In this document: in pieces, positions 6,897-15,300 of the stretch
How the letters are laid out: each line of letters starts with the position of its first letter
Position numbering within the stretch: position 1 is the stretch's first letter
From: a virus
Strand: one strand, 5' to 3'
Virus record (IMG/VR): IMGVR_UViG_3300012950_000020
Location: 1 to 27,044 of that record
DNA length: 27,044 bases
Program-made: the position numbers and the translations under genes
Notes under the pieces: model-generated
The model's database searches: none
What the model was told of the DNA's origin: nothing
The model's input: the letters and a program-made list of their open reading frames with translations, nothing else

Positions 6897-7532
6897 ATGG
6901 CTCTAGTAACTCGTGCCGATCTAAAAACCTATATGGATATTGACATGACCTTGCGTCAAGAAGATGCTTGCGACATGATCCTTGGTGGACTTCAGTCAGA
7001 ACTTGAAACTTATTTAGGTAGAAAAATAGAAGCGGCTTCTGTAACAGAAGTGCATGTTTTGGACTCGACTCACGTTGGTGTTCCAATGGGGTCTTTTTTC
7101 TACAACACGGATGGATATGACACGGGTTCACAACCTTTGACATACACACACCCTCCTTCAACTATTTATTTGAGGGAAAGTCCTGTCAACTCAATTACCT
7201 CTGTGAAACTCACACCGGTATCACCTGGCAGCACGCAGGTTACTTTGACTGAAGGAACAGAATGGGTGGGTCGTCGTTTTGGAGTAGATGTTTACAGAGG
7301 GTATGCAAATGACTCTATTGAGATTATTTACAATGCTGGTTTAGCTGGCACAAGTATCCCTACTTTTAAATTAATGATTCTTAGAGCCGCAACAAGAGAA
7401 ATGCAAAACATGCATGACGATGTTGTCGGGCTTAAAGATCTTGAAACTCGAAATGTTGCCCCTCTTGAAACAGGATTTACGGACAGGGAGTTACTGGCAG
7501 TCAAACGACACCGCCGAGTTCGGGTGGCTTAG
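6897..7532 (+). CDS. Head-tail connector protein (gp6/Ad1-like)
   Basis: A 211-residue protein with GGAG at 6887-6890 before ATG 6897. The N-terminus MALVTRADLKTYMDIDMTLR begins a helical bundle typical of phage connector proteins, in which a short helical pair packs under the portal. A beta-rich middle follows (IYLRESPVNSITSVKLTP, DSIEIIYNAG), then a helical return (FKLMILRAATREMQNMHDD). The insertion of a beta domain makes it longer than the 100-residue HK97 gp6. Such proteins form the ring that joins portal to tail. Position before the gpG-like gene agrees. Confidence 0.75.
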   Translation: MALVTRADLKTYMDIDMTLRQEDACDMILGGLQSELETYLGRKIEAASVTEVHVLDSTHVGVPMGSFFYNTDGYDTGSQPLTYTHPPSTIYLRESPVNSITSVKLTPVSPGSTQVTLTEGTEWVGRRFGVDVYRGYANDSIEIIYNAGLAGTSIPTFKLMILRAATREMQNMHDDVVGLKDLETRNVAPLETGFTDRELLAVKRHRRVRVA

Positions 7533-7534
7533 TT

Positions 7535-8044
7535 ATGGGTATTATTAATAGGGCACGTCGAGCACGCGGTGTTCAAATTGAGTTTGACACCAAGTTCAAC
7601 ACGCAACCTTTAAAGCGTGAGATCAATGGCATGCAACGTCGTTCGAGAGATTTCACTCCTGTATTCGAACGTATTCGTGATGATTTAAAACAATCTTGGG
7701 CAGGCAATTTCACCACTCAGGGTTTACCTGTGGGCGGGTGGGCACCATTGGATGCAGAGTATGCGTCGTGGAAGTCTGCGCGTTTTCCCGGAGCACCGCC
7801 GATGGTTCAGACTGGCAAGTTATTTAACAGTTTGTCGAGTTTGAGAGGCAACCCAAATGAGATTCATCCCAAGCGTGCTATTTTTGGTACAGATATTGAA
7901 TGGGCCAAATTTCATCAAACGGGCACAAACAAGATGGCTAAACGTCAAATTGTTTTCGAACCAGTCGAAGCTGGTGTTCGTTGGACTGATTGGGCTGCAG
8001 AATATATGGCAGAAGGACGAGAAGCATTGGAGACTGAAATCTAA
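7535..8044 (+). CDS. Phage virion morphogenesis protein (gpG/gpS-like)
   Basis: A 169-residue protein; a GGGTGG-type site precedes ATG 7535. The centre has WAGNFTTQGLPVGGWAPLDA, then MVQTGKLFNSL, and TDIEWAKFHQTGTNKMAKRQ, the hallmark of the Mu gpG / P2 gpS tail-completion family (W(A/P)PL, L..SG.L..S, YA..HQxG....pxRp). These proteins act in joining heads to tails. The stop and the next start share TAATG at 8042-8046. The family assignment is from motifs and gene order. Confidence 0.8.
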   Translation: MGIINRARRARGVQIEFDTKFNTQPLKREINGMQRRSRDFTPVFERIRDDLKQSWAGNFTTQGLPVGGWAPLDAEYASWKSARFPGAPPMVQTGKLFNSLSSLRGNPNEIHPKRAIFGTDIEWAKFHQTGTNKMAKRQIVFEPVEAGVRWTDWAAEYMAEGREALETEI

Positions 8045-8712
8045 TGACGACTGATCATAATCTCATGCATGGCGCTCAGTTCGCCAAAGAATATGTGAAC
8101 AACTATTTGAAGTCTGACCTTCCTGTTCGTCTCACTGAATACAGAAATGGTTGGGATGTCGATACGACAAAATTGCCAGAGCCAATAAAATATTTAACTT
8201 GGGAACCAATCGCTATTGACACTTGGCCAACGATTATCACTGTCGTTGTGTCTACTTCAAATATGGAGAGGATTGGATGGTCGGTTGATGCTCCTCCTGC
8301 ACCTGAGTACAGAGTGGATTATGTGATGCGAACTTATATTTGGACAAAGTCAAATGGCGCAGAACTTGTTACATACATGCGTGACCGCTTAACAACTGTT
8401 TGCAGAGCGGCACTTCTTGACCGTCCATGCCTGAAAGCGACTGATGAAAGAGACACTTGGAAAGTTGAAATTGATGAATCTTCTTTACGAGAAGAATTTT
8501 CTGATTTGACTTTAGTGAAAGGTGACCGCGTTATGGCGGGTGCGTATCTTGGATACAACCTAAGCATCAATGAAGTTGTTGATCGTGCACCTGTTGGAAA
8601 GGTTAAAGAAGAAGGTATTCAGATTGGCGTTAAGAATGTGAGCGTTGATAATGCTTCTCTCGACTTGCCAACGAATCTTGACTACACAACTACTGGAGGT
8701 TCATCAGAATGA
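8044..8712 (+). CDS. Tail completion/terminator candidate
   Basis: A 222-residue protein starting at ATG 8044 overlapping the previous stop. The first 130 residues alternate strands and helices (LPVRLTEYRNGW, WPTIITVVVSTS, EYRVDYVMRTYIW, LVTYMRDRLTTVCRAALLD), a layout found in tail terminator proteins that cap the tail tube. The last 90 residues are an extension of unclear fold ending in a Thr/Gly/Ser tail. There is no decisive motif; the call rests on position between gpG-like and sheath genes. It ends in an ATGA overlap with the next gene. Confidence 0.55.
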   Translation: MTTDHNLMHGAQFAKEYVNNYLKSDLPVRLTEYRNGWDVDTTKLPEPIKYLTWEPIAIDTWPTIITVVVSTSNMERIGWSVDAPPAPEYRVDYVMRTYIWTKSNGAELVTYMRDRLTTVCRAALLDRPCLKATDERDTWKVEIDESSLREEFSDLTLVKGDRVMAGAYLGYNLSINEVVDRAPVGKVKEEGIQIGVKNVSVDNASLDLPTNLDYTTTGGSSE

Positions 8713-8969
8713 GTTGTTGTTTATGTCAAAATGTTCCGCGTGGCGCTGCTGACGCGATTTCTATGAATTATGAACGAAAGAATTGTATCGTTGTACATAG
8801 TAAAGTGCAACATATAATTGAGACTTGCAGTTGTTGTGGTCACAGGATAGAGCCATTAAGTAATATGCTGTGTCTGAACACAGATTTAATTTCTGGTTCC
8901 CTAGCTAAGAATCATTTAGAAGTTATTGCCCAGTTTGACGACATTGGGCTTATCATCAACAAAGAATAA
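8709..8969 (+). CDS. Small zinc-ribbon-like protein
   Basis: An 86-residue protein with two CxxC pairs, C3/C6 (MSCCLC) and C40/C43 (ETCSCCGH), 33 residues apart, the spacing of a zinc ribbon. C4, C26 and H45 are further possible ligands. The remaining C-terminal part is plain. It is coupled by ATGA to the upstream gene. A zinc ribbon inside a virion-assembly operon may be structural or regulatory; function is unknown. Confidence 0.65.
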   Translation: MSCCLCQNVPRGAADAISMNYERKNCIVVHSKVQHIIETCSCCGHRIEPLSNMLCLNTDLISGSLAKNHLEVIAQFDDIGLIINKE

Positions 8970-8971
8970 GG

Positions 8972-8977
8972 TACAAT
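8972..8977 (+). promoter_or_regulatory. -10-like box placed for a leaderless transcript
   Basis: TACAAT lies exactly 6 bases before the ATG at 8984, which has no good ribbon of purines at a normal Shine-Dalgarno distance (the nearest, AAGG at 8967-8970, is 13 bases away). In Actinobacteria a TANNNT box at this distance typically produces mRNA starting on the start codon. A weak -35-like TTATCA at 8950-8955 gives a 16-base spacer. The 10-base string GTACAATCAG (8971-8980) recurs at 26854-26863 before the last fibre gene. Confidence 0.45.
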
Positions 8978-8983
8978 CAGATT

Positions 8984-9337
8984 ATGGATTCATTTAAAGT
9001 ATTTAGCAGCCTCGAACGTGAACAGGCACATGCCTGTGCAAACGATGGCGCTCTTGTGGTCTACAACCTAGGTCACGCCATTCGAGAAGTAGACGAAGAA
9101 GGACACACAATCCCTATTGGTCATTTCGGTTGCCTACCGGAAAGCAATTCTATTGTAGAAGGGCTAATTGACGGTGGATTTTTGAATCTTATTGGGGGCG
9201 AACCAGCTCCTAAGAAAAAAGCTGCTCCTAAGAAAAAATCTTCATCTAAAGCAGATGGATACAACCCAGACGCCAAAGATGGCGACGGTGACGGGCTTGT
9301 TCAGGACGGCACTCAGTGGGAACGGGCAGTAGAGTGA
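8984..9337 (+). CDS. Small protein with Lys repeats and Asp-rich Ca-loop-like tail
   Basis: A 117-residue protein. Residues 1-75 look like a small mixed fold (SLEREQAHACANDGALVVYN). A linker with two APKKK repeats follows at about 76-85, then a Ser/Lys stretch. The tail from D96 reads DAKDGDGDGLVQDG and ends TQWERAVE; D99, D101, D103 and the following Gly-Leu-Val resemble an EF-hand/dockerin calcium loop, though position 12 is Thr110 instead of an acid. From memory similar DGxxQDGTxWERP endings occur on several actinophage virion proteins, so a surface or attachment role is possible. It precedes the sheath gene and may be expressed from its own leaderless promoter. Confidence 0.65.
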   Translation: MDSFKVFSSLEREQAHACANDGALVVYNLGHAIREVDEEGHTIPIGHFGCLPESNSIVEGLIDGGFLNLIGGEPAPKKKAAPKKKSSSKADGYNPDAKDGDGDGLVQDGTQWERAVE

Positions 9338-9480
9338 ACATTCACTGTAAAGCCTCATTAGAGAAAGCCTCTAATCTGATAACCTATAAACAACAGTTAC
9401 ACGGATATGCGAAAGCGTTTTGTAGAATAAACAAGGTGGCTCCGATACCCGGAAGCTCCAAGTAGGAACGGGAAGGTCTT
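9333..9480 (+). promoter_or_regulatory. Inverted repeats and leader before the sheath gene
   Basis: This 143-base non-coding gap (plus the end of the preceding gene) holds an inverted repeat AGTGAA (9333-9338) / TTCACT (9341-9346) over the stop codon, and a perfect 7-bp stem ATTAGAG (9357-9363) / CTCTAAT (9369-9375) with loop AAAGC. AAAGCCTC occurs twice here. No U-run follows, so an intrinsic terminator is not supported. A -10-like TAGAAT is at 9423-9428 and GGGAAGG at 9470-9476 is the ribosome-binding site. A promoter or processed leader for highly expressed sheath and tube genes is plausible. Confidence 0.4.
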
Positions 9481-10971
9481 ATGCCTGGCGTAGTTATTAA
9501 TACAGCAGTAAGAACGGGTCCATCGACTGACACGGTTCGCGATTCATCGCAAGCGTTTTTTGTCGGTTTGGCCCTGAGAGGCCCTGAAGAAAAGGCCGTA
9601 AAAATAACCAGTATTGCCGATTTTGAATCGGTTTATGGTACTTACCAGTCTTATGCATACTTGCATTCGACTGTGGAAACATTTTTTGAAGAGGGTGGAT
9701 CACAGTGCTACGTAGTTCGCGTTGTGGGTCCTGCCGCTACCGAGGGCGCACACAAGTGTCTTGATGGCTCCTCTGGCGACTCAGTCCAGTTGACCGCTGT
9801 TGGTCCTGGTGTGTGGTCCGCAAACATGACATTCACAGTCACTGATGGAACAATTGCCAGCAGTAAAATTGTGAAACTCTTTTACTACGGCGTAGAAATC
9901 TTCACGACAGGCAACTGCACCACCACTGATCAAATCACTGGTTCAATCAATGGAAGCGCTCTCGCATCAAAGTATGTGACATGTACAACACTAGGAACTA
10001 ACCTTCCAGCGAACCTAACTTCAACTACTTTAGAGCACTCAGATCAGCCTTCTGGCGGTACAACTGATTCCACAGATGATCGTGCAAACATCACAGCCTC
10101 ACACCACACTGCGGCATTGACCAAATTCAATCACGCTTATGGTACAGGTTGCGTGGCAAACCCAGAATCTGCAGCAACAGCGACCTATCAAGGTCTTATT
10201 GCTCACGCAAACAGCCACAACAGGATTGCTTTAGTGCATCCGGCTGCTTCACAAACAGTTGGACAAGCAGAAACATTTGCTGAGACAATCACAGCAAGTG
10301 AAACCAATACGGAACATGCAGCTTGCTACTTCCCATGGATCAACGTTCCTACCTCGACAGCAGGTGTAACACGCTTGATTCCACCAGACGGATACATTGC
10401 AGCCGCTCGTTCACGAGCACACAATCAGGTTGGACCACAACAGGCAGGCGCAGGAATCATCTCAAGTGCCCGTTGGGTAGTTTCCACAGAGTTGGAGATC
10501 GACCAAACCGACGGCGATGCACTAGACGTAGCAATGTGTAACGCTTTAAGGGTTATCAATGGTTCGCTTCGAGTTTACGGAGCACGGTCCCTATCGGGAG
10601 ACTCAACAAACTTCCGTTACATCACCGGTCAAGACACAGTCAACGGTGTAGTTACAGAAGCCAATGTGGCCTTGGAAGATCTTATCTTCGCAGTAATCGA
10701 TGGTCGAAATGACATCTTTACAGAAGTTGAGAGCAAGCTAGTTGCGATTCTTGAGCCACTCCGTCAGAGCGGAGCACTTTATGAAGCTTTTGATGTTAAC
10801 GGTAAACGAATCGACAAAGGCTACACCGTTATTTGTGATGCGTCGGTTAACCCAGTTACGCAACTTGCAGATGGACTCGTAAAAGCCAAAATTGGTCTTC
10901 GAGTTTCAAGTGTCGGTGACAAAATTGAAGTTGACATCGTCAAATCCAATCTAACGAACTCAGTGGTATAG
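9481..10971 (+). CDS. Tail sheath protein
   Basis: A 496-residue protein with a strong GGGAAGG site. The N-terminus MPGVVINTAVRTGPSTDTVR and the segment SQAFFVGLALRGPEEKAV, then DFESVYG, FFEEGGSQCYVVRV, are typical of contractile sheath proteins. The C-terminal third has the conserved helical core: FRYITGQDTVNGVVTEANVA, DIFTEVESKLVAILEPLRQS, GALYEAFDVNGKR, and an end strand of the VDIVKSNL type used to weave neighbouring subunits. The central part carries a Thr/Ser-rich beta insertion that would decorate the outside. The sheath forms the contracting cylinder around the tube and defines this phage as a myovirus. The tube gene follows after 13 bases. Confidence 0.93.
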   Translation: MPGVVINTAVRTGPSTDTVRDSSQAFFVGLALRGPEEKAVKITSIADFESVYGTYQSYAYLHSTVETFFEEGGSQCYVVRVVGPAATEGAHKCLDGSSGDSVQLTAVGPGVWSANMTFTVTDGTIASSKIVKLFYYGVEIFTTGNCTTTDQITGSINGSALASKYVTCTTLGTNLPANLTSTTLEHSDQPSGGTTDSTDDRANITASHHTAALTKFNHAYGTGCVANPESAATATYQGLIAHANSHNRIALVHPAASQTVGQAETFAETITASETNTEHAACYFPWINVPTSTAGVTRLIPPDGYIAAARSRAHNQVGPQQAGAGIISSARWVVSTELEIDQTDGDALDVAMCNALRVINGSLRVYGARSLSGDSTNFRYITGQDTVNGVVTEANVALEDLIFAVIDGRNDIFTEVESKLVAILEPLRQSGALYEAFDVNGKRIDKGYTVICDASVNPVTQLADGLVKAKIGLRVSSVGDKIEVDIVKSNLTNSVV

Positions 10972-10984
10972 GGAGGGCTAACTA

Positions 10985-11482
10985 ATGGCCAAAATTTCAC
11001 AACGACAAGTACTAGCGACCATCGCGCCAACCAATAATGCTGCGGGAACAGGTTCATCGAATCTACCCAAATGGGAAACATTTAAGTTTGCCCAAGTTTC
11101 TGGTGGAGAGATAACTGCTGCTGTCGAAAGAATTTACGAAGGTGGTGACAAGTTCCCCAAGGTTCTATGTGCACCTTACGAAATCGGAGACATCACTTTA
11201 ACTGCCCATTACGACGATGACCTTACTCCTGCTGATTCTGGAGCAGGTATTGCCCTTAAGTTGAATCAACTTAGAGATAAAGTTGGAAGCGCTTACTATG
11301 ACATTACGGTAAAGACTTACGATTGCGATATTCTTGTCAAGAATATGGACAGACAGTATGGCAACGCTTTACTTGTAGGGCTCACAGAGCCTGAAGGTGA
11401 TGCATCTTCAGGTGCGCCCGCGACATTCGCACTAACTTTCGCAGTGCAAGGCATTACAGGTGGCGGCACAAGCGCCAACTAA
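10985..11482 (+). CDS. Tail tube protein
   Basis: A 165-residue protein with GGAGGG at 10972-10977. Size, beta-rich composition, and position immediately after the sheath fit the inner tube subunit of myophage tails. Visible elements are WETFKFAQVSGGEITAAVER, a loop with DKFPKVLCAP, strands around IGDITLTAHYDDD and YDITVKTYDCDIL, and a closing strand ATFALTFAVQGI followed by a Gly/Thr tail. Hexameric rings of the protein would stack to form the DNA channel. There are few cysteines (two), unremarkable. Confidence 0.85.
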   Translation: MAKISQRQVLATIAPTNNAAGTGSSNLPKWETFKFAQVSGGEITAAVERIYEGGDKFPKVLCAPYEIGDITLTAHYDDDLTPADSGAGIALKLNQLRDKVGSAYYDITVKTYDCDILVKNMDRQYGNALLVGLTEPEGDASSGAPATFALTFAVQGITGGGTSAN

Positions 11483-11531
11483 ATAACTTATTATCCCCAC
11501 GAGAGGGAAATAGCGTGATAGTGTACGCCTT

Positions 11532-12080
11532 ATGAGTGATTCACTATACGAAGAAGGAGCTGAAGCCACAGAAGCTTCAGACTCGAAAAGTACCACTAAG
11601 AAAGCCAAGGACACTTCTACGGGCGTTTTGCCAAAAGAAGAAACAGTTCTTGATCGCTTAAAGACAGTTATTGAATCTCAGGTAGAACGTAAAGTTGTTT
11701 TACTAGAGGTTCCTGACCGTCCAGGTGTTCATCTGCGGATTAGCCCAAACATTACACAAGCCCAAATGAAAGCTTGGCGTAAAAATGCAGGTGAAGAAAG
11801 CAAAAATGGGTTAGATCCAATCCGATTCGCCTGCCAAGTAGTTGGTCAAACAACAGTTGGCATGGAGATAGAGGGCGACGAAGCATTTGATGATGCTGGA
11901 AATTCATTGAATTTCGCTGCACCAGAAGTCTTAGAGATGACTAATGCCACCCGACCTGTTCCAGAAGCCGTTAGAAACTTCTTTGGTACAGATCCACATG
12001 TGGAGGGGGCAGCATTGGCAATTCTCGAAGCCGCTGGTTATGGTGACACCGTTGATGTTGTCGAGGACCCTACGAACTAG
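11532..12080 (+). CDS. Tail assembly chaperone, short form (gpG-like)
   Basis: A 182-residue protein read in the zero frame. The N-terminus is acidic and disordered; from about residue 45 a folded part begins (QVERKVVLLEVPDRPGVHLR, FACQVVGQTTVG), and it ends FFGTDPHVEGAALAILEAAG YGD, a typical actinophage chaperone end. Position between tube and tape measure is diagnostic. The start ATG 11532 has no clear Shine-Dalgarno; GAGAGGG lies too far away (about 20 bases), and no in-frame alternative exists upstream before a stop. The reading frame immediately downstream in -1 phase continues as the long form. Confidence 0.85.
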   Translation: MSDSLYEEGAEATEASDSKSTTKKAKDTSTGVLPKEETVLDRLKTVIESQVERKVVLLEVPDRPGVHLRISPNITQAQMKAWRKNAGEESKNGLDPIRFACQVVGQTTVGMEIEGDEAFDDAGNSLNFAAPEVLEMTNATRPVPEAVRNFFGTDPHVEGAALAILEAAGYGDTVDVVEDPTN

Positions 12081-12086
12081 CGTTCG
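12065..12086 (+). other. Probable -1 frameshift site
   Basis: The shift must occur between 12056 (after an in-frame -1 TGA) and the zero-frame TAG at 12078. No canonical X-XXY-YYZ heptamer is present. The best candidate is GGACCCT at 12065-12071, where the tRNA on CCT can re-pair with CCC. A perfect 5-bp hairpin CGAAC/GTTCG with a TAGC loop (12073-12086) begins 1 base after it and encloses the zero-frame stop, and could stimulate the slip. Confidence 0.5.
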
Positions 12087-12259
12087 AGCTGTTAACGCAG
12101 CAAAATGTAATAAAGAACGCTGCGCGCCTATCTGAAGTCTTTCACACTAGTCCCTTACAACTACTAGATTGTACTGATGATGAATGGTTGATACTTATGG
12201 CCTGTGCTAAAGTTGTAGAAGAAGATCGTGAGAAAATGGAGCGCGAACGGGAGCAATAA
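12071..12259 (+). CDS. Tail assembly chaperone, frameshifted C-terminal extension (gpGT-like)
   Basis: The -1 frame is open from 12056 to the TAA at 12257-12259 and has no usable start of its own. From 12071 it encodes 62 residues beginning YELAFELLTQQNVIKNAARL and containing DCTDDEWLILMACAKVV and a charged end EEDREKMEREREQ. This is the characteristic T-domain of phage tail chaperones, so a -1 programmed frameshift of the preceding gene would give a fusion of about 242 residues. T-domains bind the tape measure and recruit tube subunits. The junction near 12071 is inferred. Confidence 0.8.
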   Translation, partial: YELAFELLTQQNVIKNAARLSEVFHTSPLQLLDCTDDEWLILMACAKVVEEDREKMEREREQ

Positions 12260-12312
12260 AAGGTCCTTAAACGCTACCTAATGGCCCAATTTGAGTTAAA
12301 GGGTGGCAAAGT

Positions 12313-15300
12313 ATGGCCGCAGAAACCGAACTAAAGATTCAGGTTGATGTTGACGGCACCCGTAAACTCGACCGGTTAGAGCGCAAGATACGCTCACTGG
12401 AACGCACTGTTGACAAACTAGGGATGAAATCCACTCGTGTTTTCCGTGATTACGGAAGAACGATGGAAAACACGATCGGTAAATCGTCTGGTAAATGGAA
12501 AAGACACTTTGATGATTTAGATGGTCTTATTAAAAAGTTTGGTACCGCCACTCTTGGTGGATTAAAACTTGCCTTAAAGGCTGCTGGTGCGGAAATGGCT
12601 TTAATGGCCATTTCTATGGTTGCTTTACATGGTTTATTTAAAATAGGGCAAGGTCTTGTCAAAACATATCAAGGTTTATTAAACGTTCTTTCTGGCGCTG
12701 CTGCTGGTGCAGCCGTTTCTTTAGCTGCCGTTTCCGCTGCTCTTCGAGAGCAGAATGCTGCGATGTTTGCCTTTAGGGGCAACACAATGAAAGGATATGA
12801 CGGTTTTGTCAATGGAGTAAATAAAGTTCGTGTAGTAATGCGCGGCCTTCACCGTGACCAATCTATGGCTGCTGCCGGAGCCGCCAACTTAGATGCAGCT
12901 TTTGCGGCAGTATCGCGAAAATCGACATTTACTGGTGGATCACAAAACATGCTTCGTGATTTGATGGATTTCGCTGCTGCAGGTGGCGACATCAAAAAAG
13001 GAATGTCCACTGCTGGCGACTTGATCGGAACATTGCAGACAGAGAAAGGCACCGGCTGGAAAGGCATAGCTAAAAGCATGGGTCCCCAGATGGAGCAAGC
13101 TTTTAGGGAACTCGGTATTAAAAGCAGGGAAGAGTTCCAGGAGGCTTTATCATCTGGAGCGTTGGCAAAAGCAGGTGGCGTAACAGGACAATGGGGTGCC
13201 GTTAGTGGAACTCTAATTTCAGAATTTAAAAAAGCGACGACAATAATCAGAGCAGACTTTGCTGATCTAGGTCAATCGCTATTAAAGCCACTTAAAGAAA
13301 CATTAGATGAAATGGTTGCCACATTCCGTAATGGACTGAACAGGGTTTGGTTGCCTTTACTTGAATTCGCTCATGGTCCTTTCTTGGACTCTTTAGGTGG
13401 ATTCACTGAAAAGCTATCTGACATGTTCGTAAGTCTCGTTCGACGTGGCCCAGAAGTCGAAGGAATGTTTGAACGTATCGGCGATCGTTGGCGAGGATTC
13501 GTTGACGGCTGGAACGACGTAATTGAACGCTTACAGCCCATGATCGAAGGAGCCAGAGTTCTCGAAGGCATGTTCGGAGAGATGTTTGGATCTATAGGTG
13601 ACTACATAAGAGAGTCATTCGGTCGATTCAGTGAGTTGCTACAAGAGAACGAACCTGAAGTCCGAAAATTTGGAGCACGCTTAGGTGAACTATTTGCTTC
13701 TTTTGGAAGATTCCAAAACGAATTGAAAGAGCTTTTCTTTCAAGCATTGCCTTTCATAAACAAAGTTTTAGGAGGCGTGCGAAACATCGTAGACGTATTA
13801 GGTTCAGTCATTCGTGGCGGTCGCGGAATAATGGGCGCTGTCGGAGACGGAGCCGGAGCTTACGGACTCATGGCAGGAGCCATGGTTATTTTAAGCAAGC
13901 TTAGAAGTTGGGCTGGCGGTTTCCTTTTCCAAAAACAAACAAACACAATGAATGTGACCGCAGGGTCAGTCAACGTGGGCGGAGCACCCCTAGGCGGCGC
14001 TACTGGCGTGACTGGCGGCGGACAAATGAACGCTGTGAAACGGGCTGAAATGGAAAAACAGGGCATGAGGTCAATGACCTATGGTCAAAGAGTAGCTTCA
14101 GATAATCGGGCCATGCAACATCAAGCGGCGATGGGTGGGTCACAACCAACATGGGTTCAAAGAAAAATCGGTTCTAGATGGCGTGCCATGCGTCAACCTT
14201 CGGAAGCTATGCGTGGCAGAATTTCTGGGAGCATGGGCACCCGAATGGGCTTAGGTATGGGCTTGGGTATACTTTCAAGTCGTGTAGATGAAGAATCTCA
14301 AGGCGTTATGGGTCTCGGTGCAGCCGCATCATTTGTTAATCCAATGATTGGTGGGGCCATCGCCGGACTCGGTGTGGCATCTACGAGCACAAGTACCGTA
14401 CAGTCAACACTCGGTGGTATCGGCGGTGGAGCCGCACTAGGTATGCAACTTGGCGGACCTTGGGGTGCTTTAGGTGGAGCCATCATAGGTGGCGCTTATG
14501 GTGCACTTACTGCTGGTGCTCGTAAAGCAGCCAAGCAGAAAAAAGCTGCTCGTGCGGCTGGCGAGGCCATGTCTAACGCACTTTTTGAAAGTGTGACCAG
14601 TCACCTTGAAGGTCAAGCTAAAATAGTAGGTGGTGCCCGCGCTGGAACAATTACAAACATAAAAGGGGCACTACAGTCAACTGGCTTAAGGGATCTGACT
14701 CAGAGACTCGCCGTAGCTCAAGCCACCGGGCTGGGGCATGGAGAATTACTAGGCGAACTTTCGAAAGATTCACGTTTCAAGGATCTAATTCCTGAAGATC
14801 TTAAAGAAGAAAACTGGGGCGACGTTATCGGCGCAATGGCGACGCGGGCGACCGAAGATTGGGTTGCTCTTTCAAAAACACTGAACAATACTGAAAAAAA
14901 TATAAACGCTGTTAGTAAAGCTTTCGGAGTAGGCAATATAGCCATAAACGAAATGGCTGCGGTTACTGAAACTGACCTGGTCAGCGCTACCGCCGGATTT
15001 GGATGGATAGCAAAGAGTTTAGCTGGCGCTCTAGTTAATGACATACGGGAATTAGGTTATGCACAAGCAGATCGAACAGCGGCCATACAGTCAGGGCTTG
15101 CAAATTATGGAAAGAAATTAGAAGCTCCTAAATCGTTCGACGAAGCAGCCCAAAACATTAGAAATATTGTGCAAGCTTCTGACGGCAATTTATCTGATAC
15201 CGACAAAGTCGGCATCGCTGATGAACTCAGCAATATGTTTAGGTACTCACAAGAGTTAACAGGTTCCGCCACTGGCGGAGCCAGAGCAATGAACGAACTT

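Noticed and set aside
9357-9375. Intrinsic terminator before the sheath gene
   Set aside because: A perfect stem exists but there is no following U-run and the stem is short and AT-rich.
14718-15044. 108-codon antisense frame in the tape measure gene
   Set aside because: No start signal and composition mirrors the sense gene.
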